Assembly (NCBI GenBank): GCA_963971305.1
Contig: OZ020307.1
Coordinates: forward strand, 51,705,702-51,769,701
From: Arcuatula senhousia
Lineage: Eukaryota > Mollusca > Bivalvia > Mytilida > Mytilidae
Direction: 5' to 3'
DNA: 64,000 bases
This document shows, piece by piece, positions 43,701-55,700 of this stretch. Numbering within the stretch: position 1 is the stretch's first letter; each line of letters opens with the position of its first letter. Under the pieces are notes generated by a model. That model saw nothing but the letters and a program-made list of their open reading frames with translations, made no database searches and had not been told where the DNA came from. Made by a program: the position numbers and the translations under genes.

Positions 43701-46700
43701 CTGTGACCCACAAAAATATTTTAACTATGGGTGAAGCATCACTATACCAAATTTTTCTGAAAATATCTTTGTGGGTCACAGCTTGACGCATATTATTTTT
43801 CACAAAAAGTGTAGAAAATTTGGCTATTTTAAGCATTTTATAAGTATAATATGCACAAATAAAGGAGGCTTATCTGTTGACTTATCCTACCATGTTCTTT
43901 GTACCCCATGAAAACTACTTCTTTCACACCTTACCTGCTCCACACTTGATAACAGTGCCAAAATAATCTAAACATGCAAATGCAAGGCTGTAAAGATCGG
44001 TCATATCAGCATTGATGATAAATTCGTAGTCACAAAGCATGATGCAGTCTGATCGAATGTTGTTCTGCATACAGCATGCTGAAAACAGAAATAACATTGC
44101 ATATCAACATTGGTGATATAGTCGTAGTCACAAAGCTTGATGCAGTCTGATCGAATGTTGTTCTGCAAACAGCAATCTGAAAGCAGAAAATTACATAGCA
44201 TATAAACATTGATGATATAGTCATAGTCACAAAGCTTGATGCAGTCTGATCGAATGTTGTTCTGCAAACAGCAATCTGAAAGCAGAAAATAGAAGTTCTT
44301 TCCTATCAGCCTTGATGATATAATGACCTATAATCATCATATTCACCAATGTTGATAGAGTCCAATCAATTTTTTGAACTGCACACAGCAGGCTGAAAGC
44401 AGAAAATAAAAGTTCTTTCCTATCAGCCTTGATGATATAATCATTATATTCACAAAGGTTGATAGAGTCCAATCAAACTTTTGAACTGCACACAGCACGC
44501 TGAAACAAGAAATTATGAAAGTTCAGTCATATTAGCATTGATGATGTAATCATATTCACTAATGTTGATAGTTCAATCAAACTTGGAACTGCACAAAGCA
44601 GGCTGAAACGAGAAAATATGAAAGTTCAGTCATATTAACATTGTTGATGCAATCATATTCACAAAGCTTGATGAAGTCTGATCGAACTGCACACAACAGA
44701 CTGACACAAGAAAAGTAAACTTCATATCAGTTTTGATGATCTGACATTAGTTATAAATTTTTATACAGCTTATCTTCACATTAAAATACACACAGAATGC
44801 TGAAAATGGGAAATAAAAGAAGTTCAGTCATGCATAGTAGCAATGACATTCTAATAGAAGTCAAATATTCCTACCTGTTAATTTTTTAACTAAATCTAAT
44901 TATAACAACCCCTTTTTCTGTGATCAATAAACAATGAAGTTGAAGAGACAAGTAAAAACTTCAGGTGATTTTGGTTCAATGCATATTTGTATAAAGTTTC
45001 ATAATGATACTATACCTCTGTATGGAAAAGTAACTTGCAACATAAAGAAAAACTTGATTTAGGACAGACGGACACACAGACACATCACTAAATGCCCTCT
45101 ACTTTCATGGGTGGGGCATGTAATCAAAGTTCAACAATTTGTCTTGAATATATCAGAGAGCAGTAAAATTATTTCATGTGCATCCACATAAGGTGTACAT
45201 GTACTTCCTTCATATAAAGTTTCATCAAAATCTATCAAGTGATTTAAGAGTTATGTGGACAGACAAACAGCCAGGGTAAGTCCTAAATGTATATACACAC
45301 TAACCTTGCTTGTTTACAGGGGGATAATTTATATTTTGAAAAATAAAATATAACATTGTTCGTGCATTGTAGACAGTGCTGTAAAATGGCTTACCGGAAA
45401 GATTGTAAGGGATTGGTGGTCCAGGTGAGGGTGTAGTCACAGGAATCACTGATGGGATATCTGAAAAGAAGGAAATCAAACTGTAAGCTTTCAAATTATA
45501 CTCTCGCTGTGGGATTGTAAGGAGCAATGGTAATTGAGTAGTGAAGTTGAAGATACATGTACCATTGACAGCATTTTCGTATATTATACATACACTACAT
45601 AGTCATTGCCAAATAAAATAGAATTTAATTGGACCAGACTTTAAACAAGTAGAAATGTGAGGTTTACCAAAAATTCATTTTAACAAGAGTTAACACTAAA
45701 GTATGTCTCCCCTGCCAGCACCATCAGAAACAATTATACTTTCTTACTTCCACTATATTTTGAATTTACATGGATTTTCAGTTTCTGAGATCAAAAAATG
45801 TTTATAGAACTTAAACATTGCAAATATATGCAATAAAAATAATCAAAGTCACTCGACCAGAAAATCAAGGCCAAGGTCAAAAGATGAGGATGTAACTGTG
45901 CTAAGCTACTACTGGGGCATATGCATACCAAGTTTGATCAACCTAAGACTTATAGTTCTTTAAATATGGAGGTGTGTGCAAAACTTTTCCATTGCTATTA
46001 TATGTATTGAAAATTGTCAAAGTCACTCAACCAAAAAATCAAGGTCAAGGTCCAAAAATTGGGATGCAACTGTGCTAAGCTACTGCTGGGGGATATGTAT
46101 ACCAAGTTTCATCAACCTAGGACCTATAGTTCTTGAGATATGGAGGTGCTCATAAAACTTTTCCAAAAAGTTGCCGCCGCTGTTGCCGCCCCCAGTTAAG
46201 TAACACCTAAGTCCCATTCTGCTTCGCAGGCAAGACAAAAACAATATACAATGTAGATATATAATTTTCTTACCATAAGTTGTAAAACCTATCACTGGAG
46301 CTTCTAAACTCTGGCCTGCATCATTCATTGAGATAATTCTAACATCATACTCCGTGTTGGGTGTCAAATCTGTTAAATTGACACTAGTCTCAGTTACAGT
46401 CACCTTGAAAAGAAGAAAGTATATACATACATAATAGTAATGATATATACCCGGTAATGGAAAAATCTGTCTGTCAAAAATAGCCAGATTATTTTTAACA
46501 GGAAGAATGTGAGCCACAGACCCTAAAATCAAATCCGACATGTTGATGGTGTATACCAAATATTATGGGGCTGCGATGATAAGTTGCTGAGAAAAAAACA
46601 GCAACAATATTATTTTCCCTGCTTGTGGTTCACCCCCCTGACATTCATAATTTTTTTCACTCCATGAAATCTGGCAAAAAATTACAGTACCTTAATGATC

Positions 46701-49700
46701 TAGCTCACAATACTCAATGTGCTCTTATTATAACAATTTTTTCTTATTACTCAATAGTGTTATTAAAACTCTTAAGGTGGTTCAGGGGTATAAGCAAAAT
46801 CCATCAGATTTTTCGTAAAATTTTGCAGAATTAAACTTTTATAAATGAACATTGAAAATATGCAAAAAATAGTTGGGGGGCAAGGACCTATCTACAGATT
46901 TATGACCATGCAAAGTTGGTGACCTAAAGTTTTGTTTTTCAATAGATTATAAAGGGAAAAAAGTTATTTAGCATCATTGTGAGCTGGAAACCCATAAAAT
47001 TTGAGTTATATTTCACAAATGACAAGTATGGATACTATCTTTTGAAAACTGAAAAAACTTGGGGTCACGGACCTTCTTTTCTAGATATTTAAGAGAAACA
47101 AATTTTTCCTACAATTTGTCACACATTTCCCCGCCAATTATCTCCCCTTGAAAATAGAACTTTTCAGAAAAAGCTTAATTTCTTTTTAAATATTTATGTT
47201 ATATTTATTTCATTATAAAAATAGAATAAAAAATTAAGTTAACTTTTGTTATTTTAAGTAGTAGTCCACCTAAGAATTATGCAAAATTGAAGAAAAGTGA
47301 TTCTTTGATAAAAAGGCTACAGTGGTTTATTTTTAACGAAATATAGTTCAAAGTATATAAAATAAGAAATAAATAACAATTTGCTCATAACTGCCTGGTC
47401 CTTGGAGAAATCTTGCCATTTTGTTACAATGGTTTCTATTGAAGTTATTGACAATTTTAAGAGTTATCTCCCTTTCTAACATTTTTCCAATGCATTCTAC
47501 ATGTATATATTTTTTTCTCTCAGAACCAGGGCTAGTTTGGAAAAAAAGCACATAAGAACCTATTCAATGGCCTTTTTTCAGCAGTCCATGAAAATTGATA
47601 TCTGGGCAATAATAAATGAATCAACAATACCTATAAATTTTGTATTAATTCTTTCTATTAACTTGTCAAAAGGACAAACTGAAACAAAATCAACAAAATG
47701 TCCTATTTTGGGAAATCAATATGCATGAAAATTAATACTTTTAAAACAGTGGCGGATCCAGGGGGTCGGAACCCCCCTTTTCTCCGAAATTTTAAAATTT
47801 TTGTGTCGATTTTCAGCAAAATTGGTCTGGACCCCCCCCTTTGGCCCACAGAACCCAGTATGTGGACCCCCCCCCCCCCCTTTCAAAAATTTCTGGATCT
47901 GCCCCTGTAAAATATTATATTTCTAATCTGCAATTTTTGGTGAAGTGGGGAACATGCTATGAACAATTTGTCGGTTCCATTTCAGATCTTTATGCTATAG
48001 TATTTATGGCTGTTTTACTTTAACATTACATTTGCCATTATTATCTATCCACATAATCATAAATTTCTGACATTATGCAAGTATAAAATGCAACACACCT
48101 GTTGTGGTGGCTTTTCCCCATCACGGCCATGCTCCATGTACATAACTAGGTACTCAGTGGCATTGGCCTGGGATTTAGGTGGCTTCCAGTGAATTGTGGC
48201 TGTGCTCTGGGTTACTGTCGATAGGGATACTTCCTGGGGCGGACCTGGTATGGTAGCTAGAAAATAAAATTTGTCCAAGTAAATAAAAGATAGGATTTCA
48301 ATAAACAGGAAGTAGGCGGGCAACAGACCTGATATCAGATCCAAAGATATATGGGACTTGTTGCTGAATATCAAATTTACAGAGACTCTTTTATGTAGTT
48401 GGTAAGAAAAGAGTTGAGAATTTTCAAGATTTCTTTTTCAAAACAAAAAGTAATGGATAAAGAAAATTGATAGATACATAAGAAGAAATCACATTTTTGT
48501 TTCAAGTATTAGCTGTATTAAATGAAAGACTGCTATTCACTTTTTGGAAAATGAGCAAACAATTGAAAAAGAAATTTAAACAAGTTTTAATGCTGAAGTT
48601 TTTTTGATGAAATTTCATTCACACATACTTATATTGTACAAGACCTACATATGCCTTCCTGAACACAGGCTTCTATCAGTGGCAGCTTGATCATACATTT
48701 AGAAAGGGTAGCATCTAAGGGCGGGACTTCTCCTGTACAGAAACCAAGGCAGTCAGGATCTATACTGTTCCTCTGACAACAAGCTGTGTGGTCTCTCTTG
48801 CCTGAAAAGATCAAGATAAAACTTTAAGACACCACAGCATCAAAGACAGGCTTCTCCAGAACAGAAACCAAGGCAGTCAGGATCTATACTGTTCCTCTGA
48901 CAACAAGCTGTGTGGTCTCTCTTGCCTGAAAAGATCAAGATAAAACTTTAAGACACCACAGCATCTAAGGCAGGAACTTCTCCAGAACAGAAACCAAGGC
49001 AGTCAGGATCTATACTGTTCCTCTGACAACAAGCTGTGTGGTCTCTCTTGCCTGAAAAGATCAAGATAAAACTTTAAGACACCACAGCATCTAAGGCAGG
49101 AACTTCTCCAGAACAGAAACCAAGGCAGTCAGGATCTATACTGTTCCTCTGACAACAAGCTGTGTGGTCTCTCTTGCCTGAAAAGATCAAGATAAAACTT
49201 TAAGACACCACAGCATCAAAGACAGGCTTCTCCAGAACAGAAACCAAGGCAGTCAGGATCTATACTGTTCCTCTGACAACAAGCTGTGTGGTCTCTCTTG
49301 CCTGAAAAGATCAAGATAAAACTTTAAGACACCACAGCATCTAAGACAGGCTTCTCCAGAACAGAAACCAAGGCAGTCAGGATCTATACTGTTCCTCTGA
49401 CAACACGCTGAGTGATCTCTCTTGCCTGAAAAGATTAAGATAAAACATTAAGACACAACAGTATCTAAGACAGGCTTCTCCAGAACAGAAACCAAGGCAG
49501 TCAGGATCTATACTGTTCCTCTGACAACATGCTGTGTGATCTCTCTTGCCTGTAAATATGAAAAATCTAATAGTCCCTGGGTGCAAAAGCCAAGTTGCCA
49601 AATATATATCCTTTAGTGCTCTCATACTATGAAACCTATATGCAACTTATAAAGACCTAAAATGGAGTAGGCTTTAGTCTAAAATTGGTAGAAACCCATA

Positions 49701-52700
49701 TCACTTCAAATGAAAAAAGATCATTAATGTCATATTTTTTTAATGTTTATTCTTTGGTTAGAATAGTGTTTGCCTGTTGTTATGCAATCATGTGTATATA
49801 AATGTATGACAAAAATTGCTTTCACCGGAAGTACTTGTCACGTTGCATTGTTAGGATGATTTACAAATGCTACTTCCAGTTTGAGTCTTCACTCTGTAGT
49901 AAGTTGTGCTTTGGCCTATACTAGGAATTCCTAAAAGGTTTTGGTTTTCATCATACAAAAAACCTATTAAAATGTATATGGCTTCTGGGAATTAGTGAAT
50001 GACAAATCATTCTCTAGTACAGTTTCTGAGAAAAACTTGAAAGAAACTGATAATTCATATGGATTGGCATTCATAAAACTTATAAAAGTTTTCCATTCCA
50101 GATTTTTAAATAAACTTTTTACATATGTAGATTGTGTCCTGCACAGTAATTTCACATCTCATAACCTTCTATTAATTTGTTAAAAAATGTCTGTGTTGTT
50201 TTAAGACATACCTGTCACACACTGTAATGCTTCATCCAGGTAACCATAGCAACTGAGAACAATAGATGGATCCATATCTTCAAACAGGCTGCTCTTGCAT
50301 AAGTTTTCACTACATTTCTGGGGAATCTTACTTTTGGCACAGCAACCTGTTAAAAAATAATTAATAATTAGAAATAAATGTTTTGTTTTTCGGGGTTCCA
50401 TTCGCAGTAAAACAATAATAAACACGCTTGAATAAAATCAACAATCATATTCTACAAATAAAAAAATAATCAATCTATTTAAATACATGTATATAAACCA
50501 ATATTGCAAGATTATCAAAAAAGAGCAAGCAAAGTACAACTTTACACATACTGATATCAAACCAGTATGTAAACTGTAAAATTAAAATATAATTATTTTG
50601 GCAGTTGCTAATTTTCCTGCATTCAACTCTTTTAAGCAGGTATAAATTTTTCACAGATTTCAATTCTTATACTTTGTTTCACATATAATAATTGCATATT
50701 CGTGTGTACTATCTTCAGCGTATTTTCATTGACTGGAAATGAAGCGAAAATAACTATTTTTACAGTAATTTATATACCTGCAATATCCAGGTTGTCTTCT
50801 GTAGGTGGGGGACCTGAAAAATAAGCAACAGATAGATCTAATAACAAGGTGTCCTATTATACCTTGTTTATACAAGCCTATCTGAAAACTTCAAACATAA
50901 GACTTTTTAAAAATCTAGTTCATTTTGATAATTTATTACACAAGAGAATTTCAAATGAAAACTAGATAACAATAATCAACAGATATCAACAATAATAATA
51001 AACAGAAAACAAGATTGTTATCTCATTAAGCCATGGACAACTTTTTTTTTATTTACTGCACAATTGAAGATTATAAAAGAAAATTCATCAAATTCAAACA
51101 TATGTATATATTTACTTCCGTTGTATGAGCCTTCAATGTTTGGGGGCGAAGGTAATGAAAATAAAAAGTCCCAAGAAATACAATGATTAAGAATTTCTAT
51201 TATAAAGTTTTACCTCCAATAGTTGACTGTGTGAGGATTTCTGACGGCTGACTTGATCCGTAGTGAGAAATCGATGACATGAACACAGAATACATCTTAT
51301 TAGGAAGAAGTCCACTGATCGTGAAAGTACTCTTTGTTGGATCAATTTTTGTACTCTGTAAAAATACATTAAATAGTCTTTATATGATAAAGTTAAGATA
51401 AGTTTGAAATCACTTCAATTAAACTTTTTACCTGTGACAGGAATACGGTACCAAAGAACTGCACAAGGACACAGGTAAAACAGTATACCCCCCCTCTTCT
51501 TCAAAGACGGAATCTAATTATTGTTTAGATATTGTGCCAATTACATTATTATTTATGTATCCATCAGACAGTTTGTAGCGGATATACAAACCAATATTAA
51601 GATAGTTGTTGTCTAAAGGGTGGACAGATAGACAGACAAACAGGTGTTTGTGGGGGGGGGGACTAAGAATAAGTTTTAACAGTGTATTATACACTTTATT
51701 GTACTATGATGTATACAACAACTTGCTTGATTGCTGTTGTGAATGTATTTTGCCTCCAACCACACCACCCTAAAATCCTGGATCTGCCTCTGTTCATACA
51801 CAGTACCCACCTGCTTTGGAAACTGATCAAAGTAGATTTTAAGGCATTAATTAGATGAGGTTGCAGGTTGCTTTCAATGAATTTTAAAGGCCGGTCATTA
51901 TAAACTAATTTGAAAAGTCCCCTGCAGCCTTCGTGTCAAAGGTCATTTATTACCCTTCAGGAGCCTCACACTTACTGTTTTAAACAGAGTATCTGCTGAC
52001 AGTCTGTAATGGATATAGTATCCTACAACCAGATTACTGTTGTCCACGGGAGGCTGCCACTTGACCACAAATCCATCAGTTGCGGCTATCATAGACAGAG
52101 ATGTGGGAGGTCCTGGTAAAACGTCTAATAAATAGAAAGTTAATTTATTGTTAAAACTTAGACATAGGTGCAGTGTTTTTTCCAGGATTTTGAGGGCTTT
52201 AGTCACTTTAGCGGTCGACCAAAATGTGTGACCTAATAATCCATAACCATGTTTGCTTCATGCAGTCTAGTTGAAGCAAAAATACCAATACTTGAATTTC
52301 TATATGTGCAGGTTATAGCTATGTATATTATAATTTTAGTACCATGGACAGGACACAGATTACAACAGTTATTATCATGCTCAATAAAATATATCTAAAC
52401 ATTTGTTGAATTGATTTTTCCCCTTTTAATCATACTTAATGTACTCGGATTCTTTGCCTTTAATATTTTAGGCAAAACCAAATGATAACACCCCCACCAC
52501 CCATTTTACAAATTAAGAATAAGGGAAAATATGTATTACTCATCAAGTTTAACATGCTCATAGAAAGCTATAAGCACACATAAAGTCTCTCTTTTTTTTT
52601 CATTTGAACAAGCAGTTGTGTTCTTGTTTTACCATTTTCATAATGGTAATAATAAGTGACTGGTGGTCCCTAAAAGGAGGAATATACAGACAACAAAACA

Positions 52701-55700
52701 GAACATCCTTCATGTCCAATAAAGGAGCTCTACAAATTTAGTTTAGTGTTAAGGTGGCTCGATGTTATTAAACAAAACAAAACAATTTCTAACTCAAAAT
52801 CATTGGAACTCCACTACACCTCCGCTGAAATGGAGGTGCTCCTATCTAAGGAGGGTAATAAAAGGAAGAAGAAGGAGATCGTATTAATGTAAACAAAGTT
52901 CTTTTCATCTGATCTCCTTTTAATGCATGAAAAAGGATGTTTTTGGATTACAGGATGTTCTTAATAAAATAGTTTCATGAAGGTAAATCCTTTCATTTAT
53001 ATTTACTTCTAAGTTTTTGTGATATTTACACAAGAATTATCATTTGGTCAACATGGTCAGAGCACGTGGGTTGACAAACAAATCAATATTTTTCAGCTGA
53101 TATAAAAATAAACTCTCTCCTGATTGGTCAAGTATATTTCATTCATGATTGATTTCGATATCAATCAGCGATGGTCAAGTACCTGTTATAATGACTCATT
53201 TAAACAATTAACAGTTAATTAACTGTTAAAACATATCCGGCCTCCGGGTGTTTATGCAGACAGCTTGGGTCATAAATCAATAGGGCTTCATAGTAAAATC
53301 TGTTGTCAATTTGAATTACACGAAAATGACGAAATTACTGATTATCGTAAAAAAGGACGAACTTTTGAAAATTAAAGTGGCGAAATTGGTTTGAAAATTT
53401 TTCGTCAAATAAAATATCTTTTCGCCAATGACGAAAGTGACGAGCGCTACAAAAATCACTGTAGGTGCATGAATTGATTGATGATTCTTGTTTGTGGAAG
53501 GCTGCCATTTGACCACAAACCCATCAGTTTTGGCTATCATAGACACAGATGTAGGAGGTCCTGGCAAAACGTCTAATAAATAGAAAATTAAATTATTGTT
53601 AAAACTGAGATGTTATGCATTAATTGATTGGTGGGCCTTGTCCACTGGAGGCTGCCACTTGACAACAAATCAATCAGTTGTGGCTATCATGAAGAGAAGT
53701 ACTAGGTCCAGGCAAGATGTCAAGATTACAGAAATTGAAGTCATCATTGACTTGGTGCATTATTTGACTGTATCAAGTTGGTGAATTATCATCAGTATTG
53801 TTGACCATTACCCCCCTACAGTCTTTTATTATATTATGGAAAGTTTTTTACAAAGTTCTATAAGATTCTATTTATTTGTCCCAGGTTTTTACAATTAAAT
53901 ATGCAAATCAATAGAAGTCAAAGAAAACTTTTTCTAACTCTAATTTTCAACTAAAATTATCTTGAATGAACCTTAGTGAGCACGCTCACATATCCCATAT
54001 GTTCTGCTATACGACTATTAAAATTAACCTTGAGCTCGTTAACTTTTGTGTATAAAAAAATTGTAATAACAAACACTGCTATATATGTTATACTTCTTGC
54101 ATACCAAGTTTCGTAAAATTCTGATTAGTAGTTTAAGAAGAGTTGCGCTCACAAACTAAAATCAGGATTTTCTGCAAATTTCTATGTACAAAGGGTCATA
54201 ACTCCAACAAAAATTTGCAGATCCAATATTCCTTGTAACAGCCACAACCACATATGATGTATTTCTTGCATACCAAGCTTTTTATGAATTCTGTTCAGTA
54301 GTTTAAGAAGAGTTGCCTTCACAAACTAAAATCATGATTTTCTGCAAATTTCTATGTTCAAAGGGCCATAACTCTGACAAAAAATCGAGGATTTAAAATT
54401 CCTGGTAATATGAACAACTACTGTACATATGGCGTATTTGTTACGTTTACCAAGTTTCATTGAATTCTGTTCAGTAGTTTAAGAGGAGTTGCGTTCACAA
54501 ACTTTGATCACAGACAGACAGACTGACGGACCGACCAGTCAAAAACATTATACCCTTCCCAACTTCGTTGCTTGGGGTATAAAAATAGATTATGAACATA
54601 TTTATATTTTTTGGATCATATTTTCTATCTTGTATCTTGACATATAGCCTTATCAATCATAGCATCAATTCTTTAACAAATTCATTTTCTAAAAATATAT
54701 AGCAGCAAACAAGAAGATTTAGAAATTGCCTTATGTACAAGACAAATATTGTTACTGTACCTTGTCCTTCTTCGTAACATTCAATGATATCAAACGTCAG
54801 ATTCAAGCATTGTAAATGACTGTGGTCTAATGTTGGTGGTATTTGTCCCGTACAGAAATCGATACAGATATCTGGCAACATTCGTCTTTTACAGCAGGGA
54901 GCATGATTCTTGCCGTCTAGAATATAAATCTTAAATGTTCAATCATAAGAGATAAAATTCATGGTCACATTGAGCTGGCTGAAAATAGGTTAAATTAGGG
55001 TGTGGAGAATAAAGACTAATGTCTAGCAATATTGAGCAAAGTTTTTATCATTATTATTATTGATACCAATAAACAGACAGGTTACTTTATTACTTCCACA
55101 AAAATTTTCGACATTTATATTTTTTCAATTTAAGAATGTATAAAATTATGAGTCAGATTGAGCATGCTTTGAACTTTTCATTGTATGGATAAAAAAAATT
55201 CATTGGAATAATCTTATGTTACCTTAGTGAAAATTAATTCTGAATTAAGTTGAACATATCATCAGTAAATTTACTAATCTAAAGAACAAATCTATTGATA
55301 GTTAAACCTACCTGAGCCACATTTTAACAATTTCTGAAGGTCAGAGGCACAGTGAGTAAGTGGGTCAAAGTCTTGTGGTAAATTTGTCTGGAATGGATCA
55401 CATACAGGCCTACACAATGCCGAAACATTCTCCTTTACACAACAGTCTGCAAAAGAAACGGTTTATTAATGGGGTTCATTAAAACAAGAATTTATTTTGT
55501 TATATTTGAAAATTCTCAAGAGGTTTAATTCATGAATAGGTTTTTTGAGAGATTTCGAAAGAACCCAAAAGATCATGAACTAATTTTCAAAATTTACAAA
55601 TATTCAATACTTAACATTAAAATGTGTCAATTACTTCTTTAATTATAACACATAGTTTTATACAATCAATCTCACCTGTAAAGTTGTAATTATGAACAAC

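Noticed and set aside
43513..43836. 107-codon minus-strand frame and its antisense partner
   Set aside because: They cover a foldback repeat and a dispersed-repeat tail; no domain or splice support.
46080..46559. 159-codon minus-strand gene
   Set aside because: It is FN3-2 exon 46274-46403 with intron read-through at both sides, including part of a dispersed repeat.
49377..49625. 82-codon frame as an alternative DB2 exon
   Set aside because: It is the outermost decoy copy; it has no donor and runs through the next unit out of frame to a stop.
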